The notes beneath the pieces were generated by a model. The model did no database searches, was not told the origin of the DNA, and saw only the letters and a list, made by a program, of their open reading frames with translations. Made by a program: the position numbers and the translations under genes. Shown here piece by piece: positions 1 to 9,663 of a DNA stretch of 64,000 nucleotides. The DNA comes from JALCSJ01 sp036788835. Lineage in GTDB: Bacteria > Bacillota > Negativicutes > Acidaminococcales > Acidaminococcaceae. Where the stretch lies: contig DAIQMR010000008.1 in assembly GCA_036788835.1 (NCBI GenBank), positions 14,753 through 78,752 of the forward strand. The letters run 5' to 3'. Positions within the stretch are counted from its first letter, which is position 1. The number at the start of each line of letters is the position of its first letter.

Positions 1-523
1 TGCTGCTTCTGCAACCGAAACCAGTTCACTGCTTGTTCTTGGTCTAAACGGCGTTAACGCTTCAACTGCCAAGATTCAAAACCTTGGGCTTTCCGATGGT
101 GCAGATGCTGTTGGCGATGGCTTAGCTACTGTTGTTTCCGGTTTTGCCGGTATTCCTATTTCAGGTCAGCTTACTCTTTCCACAACCAAATCTGTAACCG
201 TTTTAGGAATGAGTGATGATACACTTAAGAAAGTTTTGGAGAATAACCCGTCCTACTACAAGACAGTTATTCCTAAGGGCACTTACAAGGGACAAACGAA
301 AGATGCTCCTACTTTTGGTGTAAAAGCTTTGATTTGTGTAAATAAAGACATGAGTGATGAGATGGCCGGAAAAATTGCTGAAGCGCTGTTCACACATGTT
401 GACGACTTGGTTGCAACACACATTTCCATGGCTGACATGAAGAAAAAAGAATTTATTTGCAAAAACTTGCCCATTGAATTGCATCCCGGTGCGGCAGCTT
501 ATTACAAAACACAAGGTTTATAA
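1..523 (+). CDS. TRAP transporter TAXI-family solute receptor, 3' part
   Basis: The reading frame is open from base 2 to the TAA at 521-523, giving 173 residues of the C-terminal part; the start lies outside the window. TAXI receptors are extracytoplasmic proteins that capture a small anion, often glutamate or a dicarboxylate, and hand it to a TRAP permease. The pattern GLSDGADAVGDG followed by a TIPAGTYKGQ-like stretch (here VIPKGTYKGQ) and a PTFGVKALICV strand matches the C-terminal lobe of this family. The fused permease follows 142 bases downstream on the same strand, as is usual for TRAP-TAXI pairs. Substrate cannot be told from the sequence. The family call is from recognised motifs, not a search. 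Confidence 0.85.
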   Translation, partial: AASATETSSLLVLGLNGVNASTAKIQNLGLSDGADAVGDGLATVVSGFAGIPISGQLTLSTTKSVTVLGMSDDTLKKVLENNPSYYKTVIPKGTYKGQTKDAPTFGVKALICVNKDMSDEMAGKIAEALFTHVDDLVATHISMADMKKKEFICKNLPIELHPGAAAYYKTQGL

Positions 524-580
524 TTTTTGACATTTCCTATTTTTTATTATTAATATGTTGAACTTATGTTAGTCATTAGT

Positions 581-627
581 GAGGCAGGCTATCCATGGAT
601 ATTGCTTTTATCTTGATAGTCTGCCTC
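581..627 (+). other. Intercistronic hairpin between TRAP receptor and permease
   Basis: Arms at 581-593 and 615-627 pair over 13 bases with one G-U. No T-run follows, so it is not a full intrinsic terminator. Its position between receptor and permease suggests a 3' stabilising or processing hairpin that keeps receptor mRNA more abundant than permease mRNA; that role is inferred. Confidence 0.5.
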
Positions 628-665
628 CTAAAAGGTCAAGCTTATTAATTATTAAGGAGAACAAT

Positions 666-2645
666 ATGTTTAAAGAAGAAGACCAACCAAAAGAAATAGA
701 TATTACCGCATTAGACAGTGAACTGGCGGCTGCCAAAAAGGTGGAGGAAGGGAAAAATTCTACTTTTATAAAGATTGCAGCTATTTTTGCCCTAGCTATG
801 TCCCTCTTCCACGTATATACAGGTTTCTTCGGCTTATTTGAATTTGTTACCCAGCGTGGTATCCACCTTGCCTTTGGTTTAACTATCTTAATTTTAACCA
901 TGCCCCTTTACGAGCATGTCTTTGGTGACAAATTTGCTACGCACAAAGGTTTCCGTATTGCTTGCCGTGCCATTGATATCATAATGATTATTGCCGTTTG
1001 GGTAGCTGTTTTTCTCGCAAGAGACGAAGTTAGTCTCTTAGCCGAAAGAGCCGGTGGAACAACTATTCTTGCCATAATTGCCGGTTGTATCCTATTTGTA
1101 GCCGTCATAGATGTTTCACGCCGTGCTTTGGGTTATATAATGCCTTGTTTAGCTCTTATCTTTGTGGCTTATGCCTTGTTAGGACCATATCTTCCGATTT
1201 CACTTGCTCATCGTGGTTACAGTTTTCAAAGAATTTTCAAATTTTTAGCAACAGATTTGGATGGTATTTTCGGAACTACTATGAGCGTCTCTGCGACTGT
1301 TATTTTCATGTTCATACTATTTGGTGCCTTTCTTGAAAATTCCGGCTGCAGCCAATTTATTAATGACCTGGCTCTTTCTGTAACCGGCCGGGTGAAGAGC
1401 GGACCTGCGCTTTCTGCAGTTTTGGCTTCCGCATTAATGGGTACAATCAACGGAAGTGCCGTTGCCAACGTTGTAGGAACGGGAACATTTACCATTCCTT
1501 TAATGAAATCCAGAGGCTATAAACCGGAATTTGCTTCTGGTGTAGAGGCAGTGGCTTCTACCGGCGGACAGATACTCCCACCTGTTATGGGTTCAGGCGC
1601 TTTCCTTATGGTGGCTTTTACAGGAGTACCGTATATTAATATCGTCATTGCAGCAGCCATGCCGGCCATTCTCTACTTCATAGGCTGTGCCGTTGCTGTA
1701 ATTACTCAATCAGAACGCAAAGATATTCAAAGGACTCCTGAGGATCAAATTCCTAAAACAAGAGGGGTTATAAAATCAGGCTGGTTTTATATTCTAATAA
1801 TAGCCGTCTTGATTTATTACTTATTGATACTTCAAATATCTCCTTTGCGCAGCGCACTTTATGCTGCTGTCAGCGTTCCTATCGTAATGCTTTTGGATAA
1901 GCAAAAACGCTTCACAATTCACTCAATCATTCCCTCTTTGGAAAAAGCCGGCTTTGCCGCAATGTCCATAGTAATCGGTTGTGCCTGTGCCGGTATAGTC
2001 GTAGCCATGGTTTCTCTCACCGGCATCGGTGTAGTCTTCGGCGACATGATGATAAGCCTGGCCGGCGGAGATTTATTCCTTTCCTTAATATTTACCGCTT
2101 TGGCTTGCATTATATTAGGTATGGGACTTCCCACAACTTCTGCTTATGTAATTGCTGCTTCTATTTTGGCTCCGGCCTTAACAAAGCTTGGTTTGCCGCC
2201 CTTGACAGCGCATCTGTTTGTCTTCTACTTTGCTTGTCTTTCTGCCATTACGCCGCCTGTTGCCTTAGCAGCATATGCAGGCGCAGGTATAGCAAAGTGC
2301 AATCCTATGAAAACTGCTATAGAAGCATGCAAAATTGGTTTTGCAGGATTTTTGGTGCCATTCGCCTTCTGTTATGCTCCTGCCATGATGCTCAAGGGTC
2401 CTTTGCCCAGTGTTTTAAGTGTGGCCATAACTGCACTCATAGGTACCATTTACATTTCAGCCGGATTCCAAGGCTGGTTCCTGACAATGCTTAGCCCCAT
2501 TGAACGGATAATCCTGATTGTCGGCGGTCTACTATTGTTCACGCCTGGCACAATAACAGACATCATGGGTTTAGTGCTCGTTGGTATATTTACATTCATT
2601 GCCCATGCAAGGAGTAAAAAAAATATAACACCAACAGCTTTATAA
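666..2645 (+). CDS. TRAP transporter fused permease (4TM/12TM)
   Basis: 659 residues. The small (DctQ-like) and large (DctM-like) membrane subunits are fused, the architecture typical of TAXI systems. Many hydrophobic segments run through the protein after a charged cytoplasmic start. The large-subunit hallmarks are present: a GTINGSAVANVVGTGTFTIP loop, a GGQILPPVMGSGAFLM segment and, in the second half, LGMGLPTTSAYV with SAITPPVALAAYAG. It uses an ion gradient to import the solute bound by the upstream receptor. The frame is open 29 codons further upstream, but ATG 666 is preceded by AAGGAG at a good distance and gives the expected N-terminus. A strong two-way terminator follows. Confidence 0.93.
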   Translation: MFKEEDQPKEIDITALDSELAAAKKVEEGKNSTFIKIAAIFALAMSLFHVYTGFFGLFEFVTQRGIHLAFGLTILILTMPLYEHVFGDKFATHKGFRIACRAIDIIMIIAVWVAVFLARDEVSLLAERAGGTTILAIIAGCILFVAVIDVSRRALGYIMPCLALIFVAYALLGPYLPISLAHRGYSFQRIFKFLATDLDGIFGTTMSVSATVIFMFILFGAFLENSGCSQFINDLALSVTGRVKSGPALSAVLASALMGTINGSAVANVVGTGTFTIPLMKSRGYKPEFASGVEAVASTGGQILPPVMGSGAFLMVAFTGVPYINIVIAAAMPAILYFIGCAVAVITQSERKDIQRTPEDQIPKTRGVIKSGWFYILIIAVLIYYLLILQISPLRSALYAAVSVPIVMLLDKQKRFTIHSIIPSLEKAGFAAMSIVIGCACAGIVVAMVSLTGIGVVFGDMMISLAGGDLFLSLIFTALACIILGMGLPTTSAYVIAASILAPALTKLGLPPLTAHLFVFYFACLSAITPPVALAAYAGAGIAKCNPMKTAIEACKIGFAGFLVPFAFCYAPAMMLKGPLPSVLSVAITALIGTIYISAGFQGWFLTMLSPIERIILIVGGLLLFTPGTITDIMGLVLVGIFTFIAHARSKKNITPTAL

Positions 2646-2694
2646 GGCATTTTTAAAATCTAGGCCAAAATTTATTGTGCGGATTGTTGCTAGT

Positions 2695-2741
2695 AAAAAA
2701 ATCCTCTAAAACAAGGATTAACCTTGTTTTAGAGGATTTTT
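2695..2741. terminator. Bidirectional terminator between TRAP permease and eno
   Basis: Perfect stem of about 19 bp (2698-2716 with 2722-2740) and a 5-base loop, with an A-run on the left and T-run on the right. It can terminate the convergent TRAP and glycolytic transcripts. Confidence 0.93.
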
Positions 2742-2750
2742 GCATATGAC

Positions 2751-4049
<1,299 letters not shown>

Positions 4050-4057
4050 TTATTTGT

Positions 4058-4084
4058 GTTACAAAAGTGGCTTTCACTTTTGCA
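4058..4084 (-). other. Hairpin across the gpmI stop codon
   Basis: Inverted repeat around CAAAAGTG/CACTTTTG covers the gpmI stop and the gpmI-eno gap. There is no good T-run, so it may slow or stabilise the message instead of terminating it. It resembles the GTTACAAAAG palindrome at 52590-52620. Confidence 0.4.
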
Positions 4085-5603
4085 ACAAGCTTTTTCCTGT
4101 CATGGCGGCAGGTTGCTGCAAGCCCAAAAGTTCCAGCAGTGTAGGAGCCACGTCAGCCAGCTTTCCTTCCTGAGCCACACCTACATTGGGTCCGGCACCC
4201 ACCAGAAGAATAGGAACAGGATTGGTTGTATGAGCTGTATAAGGCGTATGAGTAACGGGATCTTCCATTTGTTCCAGATTGCCGTGATCGGCAATAATAC
4301 AAATGATGCCGCCCAGCTTAGTCATTTTGTCCACAACACTGCCCACGCATTCGTCAATAGTTTCCATGGCCTTCACGGCAGCGGCCATAATACCAGTATG
4401 CCCAACCATGTCCGTATTGGCAAAGTTTAAAATAATCAAATCATATTTGTCTTCATCCAGGATTTGTAAAAGCTTATCAGTTACCAGATAAGCACTCATC
4501 TCCGGCTGTAAATCATAAGTAGCAACCTTGGGAGAAGGTATCAGCACCCTGTCTTCTCCGGGATTAGGCGTTTCCTTGCCCCCATTAAAGAAAAATGTCA
4601 CATGAGCATATTTTTCCGTTTCTGCAATCCGCAGCTGTTTTAATCCGGCCTTAGACACTACTTCGCCTAAAGTATCGGTAATCTCTTCCGGAGGGAATGC
4701 TACGGAGGCCTTAATGGTTGCATCATACTGAGTCATGCAGACATAGTCTACAGGGAAAGACCCTGCATTCCTTGGGAAGTCTTGAAAATCAATGTCTACG
4801 AAAGCTCTGGTAATCTCTCTGGCTCTGTCCGGTCGGAAGTTAAAGCAAATCATTCCGTCACCGGCTTTAACCGTACCGTCTACCCCATTAACTTTGAATG
4901 GAACCACGAACTCATCGTTGATTCCTTTGGCATAGGAGGCTTCTACCCCTTGTACGGCGCCCTCAGCAGCTTCACCCTCGCCTTTACTCATAACGTTATA
5001 AGCCTTGGCCACTCTGTCCCAGCGTTTATCTCTGTCCATGGCATAATATCTTCCTGCCACAGTAGCAATTTCGCCAACGCCTATTGCTTTGATTTCATCT
5101 TCCAGTTCCTGCAGAAACTGAGCAGCGCTTTGTGGCGGTGTATCTCTGCCATCCAAAAAGGCATGGACATATACCTCCTGCAAACCACGTTCCTTGGCCA
5201 TTTCCAACAAAGCATACACATGCTTTTGATGACTGTGAACCCCACCGGGGCTCACCAGTCCCAGCAAATGAAGCTTGCTGCCTTTGGCCTTCACTTTATC
5301 CATGAGGTCAATAAAAACTTGATTGGCAAAAAAACTGCCATCTTCAATTGACCTGGTGATTTTACTCAATTCCTGATAAACAATTCGTCCTGCCCCAATA
5401 TTCATGTGGCCTACTTCGGAATTTCCCATTTGGCCTTGGGGCAAACCAACCGCTTCCCCGGAGGCATTAAGCCTCCCATGGGGATAACGGTTGAATAAAA
5501 AGTCCAAATGAGGAGTCCTGGCACATGTTACTGCATTAGTGGAGGAAGGTTTGGCAATCCCCCAGCCATCCAGTATCATGAGCATAACAGGTTTTTTCTT
5601 CAT
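4074..5603 (-). CDS. gpmI: 2,3-bisphosphoglycerate-independent phosphoglycerate mutase
   Basis: 509 residues, the usual length. Interconverts 3- and 2-phosphoglycerate using two Mn ions and a phosphoserine intermediate. The alkaline-phosphatase-like signatures are visible: MLMILDGWGIA at the start, the nucleophile serine at residue 62 in GQMGNSEVGHMNIGAG, HAFLDGRDTPP, GRYYAMDRDKRW, and the C-terminal metal sites NFANTDMVGHTG and IADHGNLEQM. AAGGAGC precedes the ATG. Only nine bases separate it from the pgk-tpiA stop, so the genes are co-transcribed. Confidence 0.97.
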   Translation of the reverse strand: MKKKPVMLMILDGWGIAKPSSTNAVTCARTPHLDFLFNRYPHGRLNASGEAVGLPQGQMGNSEVGHMNIGAGRIVYQELSKITRSIEDGSFFANQVFIDLMDKVKAKGSKLHLLGLVSPGGVHSHQKHVYALLEMAKERGLQEVYVHAFLDGRDTPPQSAAQFLQELEDEIKAIGVGEIATVAGRYYAMDRDKRWDRVAKAYNVMSKGEGEAAEGAVQGVEASYAKGINDEFVVPFKVNGVDGTVKAGDGMICFNFRPDRAREITRAFVDIDFQDFPRNAGSFPVDYVCMTQYDATIKASVAFPPEEITDTLGEVVSKAGLKQLRIAETEKYAHVTFFFNGGKETPNPGEDRVLIPSPKVATYDLQPEMSAYLVTDKLLQILDEDKYDLIILNFANTDMVGHTGIMAAAVKAMETIDECVGSVVDKMTKLGGIICIIADHGNLEQMEDPVTHTPYTAHTTNPVPILLVGAGPNVGVAQEGKLADVAPTLLELLGLQQPAAMTGKSLLQK

Positions 5604-5612
5604 AATAGCTCC

Positions 5613-7538
5613 TTAGAATTTATTAACGATGGCCACAAAGTCTTTGGACTTCAGGCTGGCACCGCCCACTAATACACCATCAATTCCTTCTTTATGGAAA
5701 TCATGAGCATTCTTGGGTGTTACGCTGCCACCGTAAAGAATTCTTACTCTCTCGGCCACTTTAGGACTAAACAACTTTGCAATCTTTCCACGAATGACGG
5801 CAGCTACTTCCAAAGCGTCTTCGACCTTGGCCGTGTTCCCTGAGCCAATAGCCCACAATGGTTCATAGGCAATGACTAATTCGCAGACTTGTTTATCTGT
5901 CAGTCCTGCTACCGCAGCAGCGACTTGTTTCGTTACTTTGCTGATGGTCTTTTTAGCCTTACGCTCTGCAGCTGTTTCGCCTACGCACAAAATAGGCATT
6001 AGGTTATTACGATAAGCTGCCTGAATCTTTTTGGCAACAATAGCATCTGTGTCGCCAAAAATCTGTCTGCGTTCGGAATGACCTACAATAACATATTGGC
6101 TGCCAATCTCAGCAAGCATAGCTCCGGATACTGCTCCGGTGAAAGCACCTTCGTCTTCGTAGAACAAATCCTGGGCACCATAGCCAACCTGAGTAGCATC
6201 AATAGCATCTGCTACTGTTTCCAAAGCGGTAAAAGGCGGGAAGATGGCAATTTCGTTTTCAGCCATTTCTGTGGCCCCAACGATTTCGCAGGCAAGATCC
6301 AAAGCCTCTTCCACATTCTTGTGGCACTTCCAGTTGCCGGCCACGAAAGGCGTACGCAAATCATCCAGGGCTGCAACACCCGGCAATACCTTGCCTTCCA
6401 GGTATTCCAGAGAAGCGCCGCCACCGGTAGAAACATGTTTTATTTTCTTAGTTAGCTTTAATTTCTTTACAGCTGCCGCGCTGTCACCACCACCTACAAT
6501 GGTAATGCCTTTGTTGGCGGCAACGGCCTTAGCCACAGCTTCTGTGCCTTTACAGAATGCATCCATTTCAAAAACGCCCATGGGACCGTTCCAGACTATG
6601 GTCTGCATTTTCTTGCAGATATCGGCATACAGCTTAGCTGTCTTAGGACCAATGTCCAAAGCCATATAGTCTTGATTTAAGCTGCCGATTTCTTCTGCCT
6701 CGTGTTTAGCCTTAGGTTCAAAAGCTTCGGACATAACTAAATCCACAGGCAACAATAAATCAACTTTTTTCTTCTTAGCTTTTTGTATAATTTTCTTTGC
6801 TACACTCAGACAATCAGCTTCTACCAGAGAATGGCCCATCTTGTAGCCTTCAGCAGCCAAAAATGTATTGGCCATGCCGCCGCCTATCAAGATAACATCA
6901 GCCTTATCAATTAAGCTATTGATAACGTTGATCTTGTCGGAAACTTTTGCTCCGCCGATAATAGCGGCAAAAGGTCTCTTGGGATTATCCACCGCATTGC
7001 CCAAATATTGAATCTCTTTGGTCAACAGGTAGCCGGAAGCAGCCGGCAGAAAATGGGTGATACCTTCCACAGAAGCATGTGCTCTGTGGGAAACACCAAA
7101 CCCGTCATTCACATACAAATCACCGAGCGAAGCCAGCTTGGCGGAAAACTCCATGTCATTAGCTTCTTCTTCATTGTGATAGCGCAGATTCTCCAGCAGC
7201 AAAACCTGACCGGGCTCCAGCTTGGCAGCAGCTTCTTCCGCCACAGGGCCAATACAGTCAGAGGCGAACGCCACCGGTTTTTTCAACAGCTTGGACAGGC
7301 ATTTAGCCACAGGTGCCAAACTGTATTTGGGTACCGGCTGTCCTTTGGGTCTGCCTAAATGAGCAAGAATAATCACAGCAGCTTTATTTTTCAAAAGATA
7401 CTTTAAAGTAGGTAAAGAGCTCTCAATACGTATAGCATCAGTAATGTTGCCCTTGTCATCCATGGGCACATTATAATCAACCCGGACAATTACTTTCCTG
7501 CCTTTTACATCAAAGTCTTCTAAAGTTTTCTTTTCCAT
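5613..7538 (-). CDS. pgk-tpiA: Fused phosphoglycerate kinase / triosephosphate isomerase
   Basis: One continuous 641-residue frame encodes two glycolytic enzymes. Residues 1 to about 394 are a full PGK (RVDYNVPMDD, LAHLGRPKG, NDGFGVSHRAHAS, VWNGPMGVFE, VGGGDSAAAVKK, STGGGASLEYLEGK). From about residue 396 a full TPI follows (FVAGNWKCHKN, catalytic His in IVGHSERRQIFGD, catalytic Glu in AYEPLWAIGSG, phosphate loop LYGGSVTPKNA). The join is direct, with no linker and no second ribosome site. Such a PGK-TPI fusion is known from Thermotoga maritima. It lies between gap and gpmI; the fusion would give fixed 1:1 amounts of the two activities. Confidence 0.96.
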   Translation of the reverse strand: MEKKTLEDFDVKGRKVIVRVDYNVPMDDKGNITDAIRIESSLPTLKYLLKNKAAVIILAHLGRPKGQPVPKYSLAPVAKCLSKLLKKPVAFASDCIGPVAEEAAAKLEPGQVLLLENLRYHNEEEANDMEFSAKLASLGDLYVNDGFGVSHRAHASVEGITHFLPAASGYLLTKEIQYLGNAVDNPKRPFAAIIGGAKVSDKINVINSLIDKADVILIGGGMANTFLAAEGYKMGHSLVEADCLSVAKKIIQKAKKKKVDLLLPVDLVMSEAFEPKAKHEAEEIGSLNQDYMALDIGPKTAKLYADICKKMQTIVWNGPMGVFEMDAFCKGTEAVAKAVAANKGITIVGGGDSAAAVKKLKLTKKIKHVSTGGGASLEYLEGKVLPGVAALDDLRTPFVAGNWKCHKNVEEALDLACEIVGATEMAENEIAIFPPFTALETVADAIDATQVGYGAQDLFYEDEGAFTGAVSGAMLAEIGSQYVIVGHSERRQIFGDTDAIVAKKIQAAYRNNLMPILCVGETAAERKAKKTISKVTKQVAAAVAGLTDKQVCELVIAYEPLWAIGSGNTAKVEDALEVAAVIRGKIAKLFSPKVAERVRILYGGSVTPKNAHDFHKEGIDGVLVGGASLKSKDFVAIVNKF

Positions 7539-7571
7539 GGTTTTCTGGCTCCTCTGATTTTAATAATACTT

Positions 7572-8576
7572 TTACAGTCCTTTGCCGGCAACAAATAAAG
7601 CTAAATCTAACAAGCGGTTAGAATAGCCCCATTCGTTATCATACCAGGAAACAACCTTGGCCATACGTGGACCAATCATCATAGTGGACAAGCCATCAAC
7701 AATGGAGCTCAAAGGGCAGCCCTTATAATCCATGGAAACCAAAGGCAGTTCGTTGTAGCCCAAAACACCTTTCATGGTAGTTTCTGATGCTAATTTCATA
7801 GCTGCGTTGATTTCTTCTTTAGTGGTATCTTTGCTCAGATTAACAACCAAATCGGTAATGGAAACATCCGGTGTGGGGACACGCATAGCAAAGCCGTTCA
7901 GTTTGCCCTTTAATTCGGGAATAACCAAAGCGGCGGCCTTAGCTGCGCCTGTAGTGGTAGGAATAATGGAGCAGGCACCGGCTCTGGCTCTGCGCAAGTC
8001 TTTATGAGCACCGTCCAAAATCTTTTGGTCATTGGTATAAGAATGTACTGTAGTCATCAAACCGCTTTCAATACCGAAGTTGTCCAACAGGACCTTGGCA
8101 AAAGGAGCCAGGCAATTAGTGGTACAGGAAGCGTTAGAAATAATATTGTGTTTCTTGGGGTCGTATTTATCATCGTTAACACCCATAACAATGGTAATAT
8201 CTTCGCCCTTGGAAGGAGCTGCAATCAAAACTTTCTTAGCACCGTTGTCCAGATGAGGCTGTACCTGTTCTCTGTTCTTGAACTTACCGGTAGTTTCTAA
8301 AACAATATCTACGCCCAAATCTTTCCAAGGAATTTCGGAAGGTTGATTGAATGCAGTGAATTTAACTTTCTTGCCATCTACAATCATATAATCTCCGTCC
8401 ACGGAAATATCACCATCAAAAGTCCCGTGTACAGAATCGTACTTAAGCAAATGAGCATATGTTTCAATGCTAGAGCGTGCATTAACCGCCACCAACTCCA
8501 CATTAGGATTCTTAATGGCAATCCTAAAAACGCAGCGTCCGATTCTACCAAACCCGTTAATACCAATTTTTGTCAT
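7572..8576 (-). CDS. gap: Glyceraldehyde-3-phosphate dehydrogenase, type I
   Basis: 334 residues. Oxidises glyceraldehyde 3-phosphate with NAD and phosphate. The Rossmann start [12 protein letters not shown], the catalytic cysteine in SNASCTTNC (near residue 150) and [11 protein letters not shown] at the C-terminus are present. The open frame reaches 8612, but ATG 8576 has GAGGAGG eight bases upstream and gives the canonical N-terminus. First gene of the lower-glycolysis operon. No cggR-type regulator gene sits next to it; a palindrome in the leader may be the regulatory site. Confidence 0.97.
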   Translation of the reverse strand: MTKIGINGFGRIGRCVFRIAIKNPNVELVAVNARSSIETYAHLLKYDSVHGTFDGDISVDGDYMIVDGKKVKFTAFNQPSEIPWKDLGVDIVLETTGKFKNREQVQPHLDNGAKKVLIAAPSKGEDITIVMGVNDDKYDPKKHNIISNASCTTNCLAPFAKVLLDNFGIESGLMTTVHSYTNDQKILDGAHKDLRRARAGACSIIPTTTGAAKAAALVIPELKGKLNGFAMRVPTPDVSITDLVVNLSKDTTKEEINAAMKLASETTMKGVLGYNELPLVSMDYKGCPLSSIVDGLSTMMIGPRMAKVVSWYDNEWGYSNRLLDLALFVAGKGL

Positions 8577-8634
8577 AATAATTGCCTCCTCATTATTTAT
8601 GAGTTCAAACACAATTACTCCGCCTGAACTCTAT

Positions 8635-8691
8635 TACCCAATGGGTATTCGCTATGCCATTTATTATATCATATTTTAGCTTGTAAAACAA
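8635..8691 (-). promoter_or_regulatory. gap operon promoter and leader palindrome
   Basis: Minus-strand -35 TTGTTT (8686-8691) and -10 TATAAT (8663-8668) are 17 bases apart. A 13-base palindrome TACCCAATGGGTA (8635-8647) follows just past the expected start point and could be an operator or leader hairpin; no regulator is identified. Confidence 0.7.
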
Positions 8692-8722
8692 AAACAGAGA
8701 GCCTTTTAACAGCTCCCTGTTC
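8688..8722 (-). terminator. spoVS terminator
   Basis: Minus-strand stem AACAGGGAGC/GGCTCTCTGTT with one G-U pair, followed by a T-run. It sits directly after spoVS and touches the gap -35 box. Confidence 0.75.
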
Positions 8723-8727
8723 CTAAA

Positions 8728-8988
8728 TCATCTTGGTTCAACCAACAGTTTAATTGCAGTTCTTTCTTCCCCATCAATACTGATATCAATAAATGCGGGG
8801 ATGCAGACCAAATCCATTCCATGAGGAGCTACAAAGCCTCTGGCGATAGCAATTGCTTTAATTGCTTGGTTTAGTGCACCGGCTCCTATTGCTTGCAATT
8901 CTGCTTTTCCTTCTTCTCTAAGTACTCCTGCTAATGCCCCTGCTACTGAATTAGGGTTTGATTTTGATGATACTTTTAATACGTCCAT
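8728..8988 (-). CDS. spoVS: Stage V sporulation protein S (SpoVS)
   Basis: 86 residues, almost entirely the strongly conserved SpoVS domain: EVLKVS-like start (here DVLKVSSKSNPNSVAGALAG), IGAGALNQAIKAIAIARGF and the C-terminal DGEERTAIKLLVEPR. SpoVS is a small Alba-like protein needed for late sporulation in Bacillus; it is also kept in non-sporulating relatives, where its role is unclear. The open frame begins at 9015, but ATG 8988 with AAGGGGG upstream gives the family N-terminus. It is monocistronic, with its own promoter and terminator. Confidence 0.95.
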   Translation of the reverse strand: MDVLKVSSKSNPNSVAGALAGVLREEGKAELQAIGAGALNQAIKAIAIARGFVAPHGMDLVCIPAFIDISIDGEERTAIKLLVEPR

Positions 8989-9035
8989 TGCAACTTCCCC
9001 CTTGAGTCTCCTCAAAATAGTAAAAACCTAATAAT

Positions 9036-9044
9036 ATTATACCA
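9036..9044 (-). promoter_or_regulatory. spoVS extended -10 promoter
   Basis: Minus-strand TGGTATAAT, an extended -10 element, lies about 50 bases before the spoVS start in very AT-rich sequence. No good -35 box is seen. Confidence 0.6.
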
Positions 9045-9093
9045 TATATTCATAAAATTAAAAGTGTTTATTAAGTTGTTTTAAATATTTTAT

Positions 9094-9648
9094 CTATTTA
9101 TTACCGATTATAGAATAAATATACAAAGCTGCTAAAGATTTAGCATCGGCAATTGCCCCGCTTAAAACCATCTTTTTTACTTCTTGAGCTGTCAAAGTAA
9201 CTACCTCCAGAAACTCGTCTTCATCAGGATGAGCCTTGGATAAAGTCAACCCTTCTGCCAGATACAGATGAATTGTTTCATTAGTGAAACCCGGCGTAGT
9301 CACAATAGAAGTCATATAGGTCCATTTATCAGCACTATACCCGGTTTCTTCAGATAGTTCCCGCTTGGCACAAAGCAAGTGCTCTTCTCCGATTTCCAGT
9401 TTCCCGGCGGGAATTTCATAAAGCACCGAGCCTACCGCATAGCGGCATTGTTTCACGAAAACCATACTACCATCGGGAAAAACCGGCAGCATGCCCACTG
9501 CCCCCTGGTGTTTGATAATTTCCCTGGTTGCTTCTTTGCCGTTGGGAAGTTTTACTTTATCCACCCACAGCTTTAGAAGGACACCGTTAAATGCCTGCTT
9601 GGAAGATATTTGTGTTTCGTCCAGTTTTTTATCGTGTATGATTTTCAT
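9094..9648 (-). CDS. nudF: Nudix hydrolase, ADP-ribose pyrophosphatase type
   Basis: 184 residues. The full Nudix box is present, starting GKLEIGEEHLLCAKRELSEE and ending TGY, within the NudF-like context YEIPAGKLEIGE. Members split ADP-ribose to AMP and ribose 5-phosphate. Residues before the box form the usual N-terminal beta domain. It is the last gene of the long operon that starts with asp23 and follows recN by 15 bases. Exact substrate is inferred from the family. Confidence 0.9.
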   Translation of the reverse strand: MKIIHDKKLDETQISSKQAFNGVLLKLWVDKVKLPNGKEATREIIKHQGAVGMLPVFPDGSMVFVKQCRYAVGSVLYEIPAGKLEIGEEHLLCAKRELSEETGYSADKWTYMTSIVTTPGFTNETIHLYLAEGLTLSKAHPDEDEFLEVVTLTAQEVKKMVLSGAIADAKSLAALYIYSIIGNK

Positions 9649-9663
9649 GCTTTTCTCGTCTCC

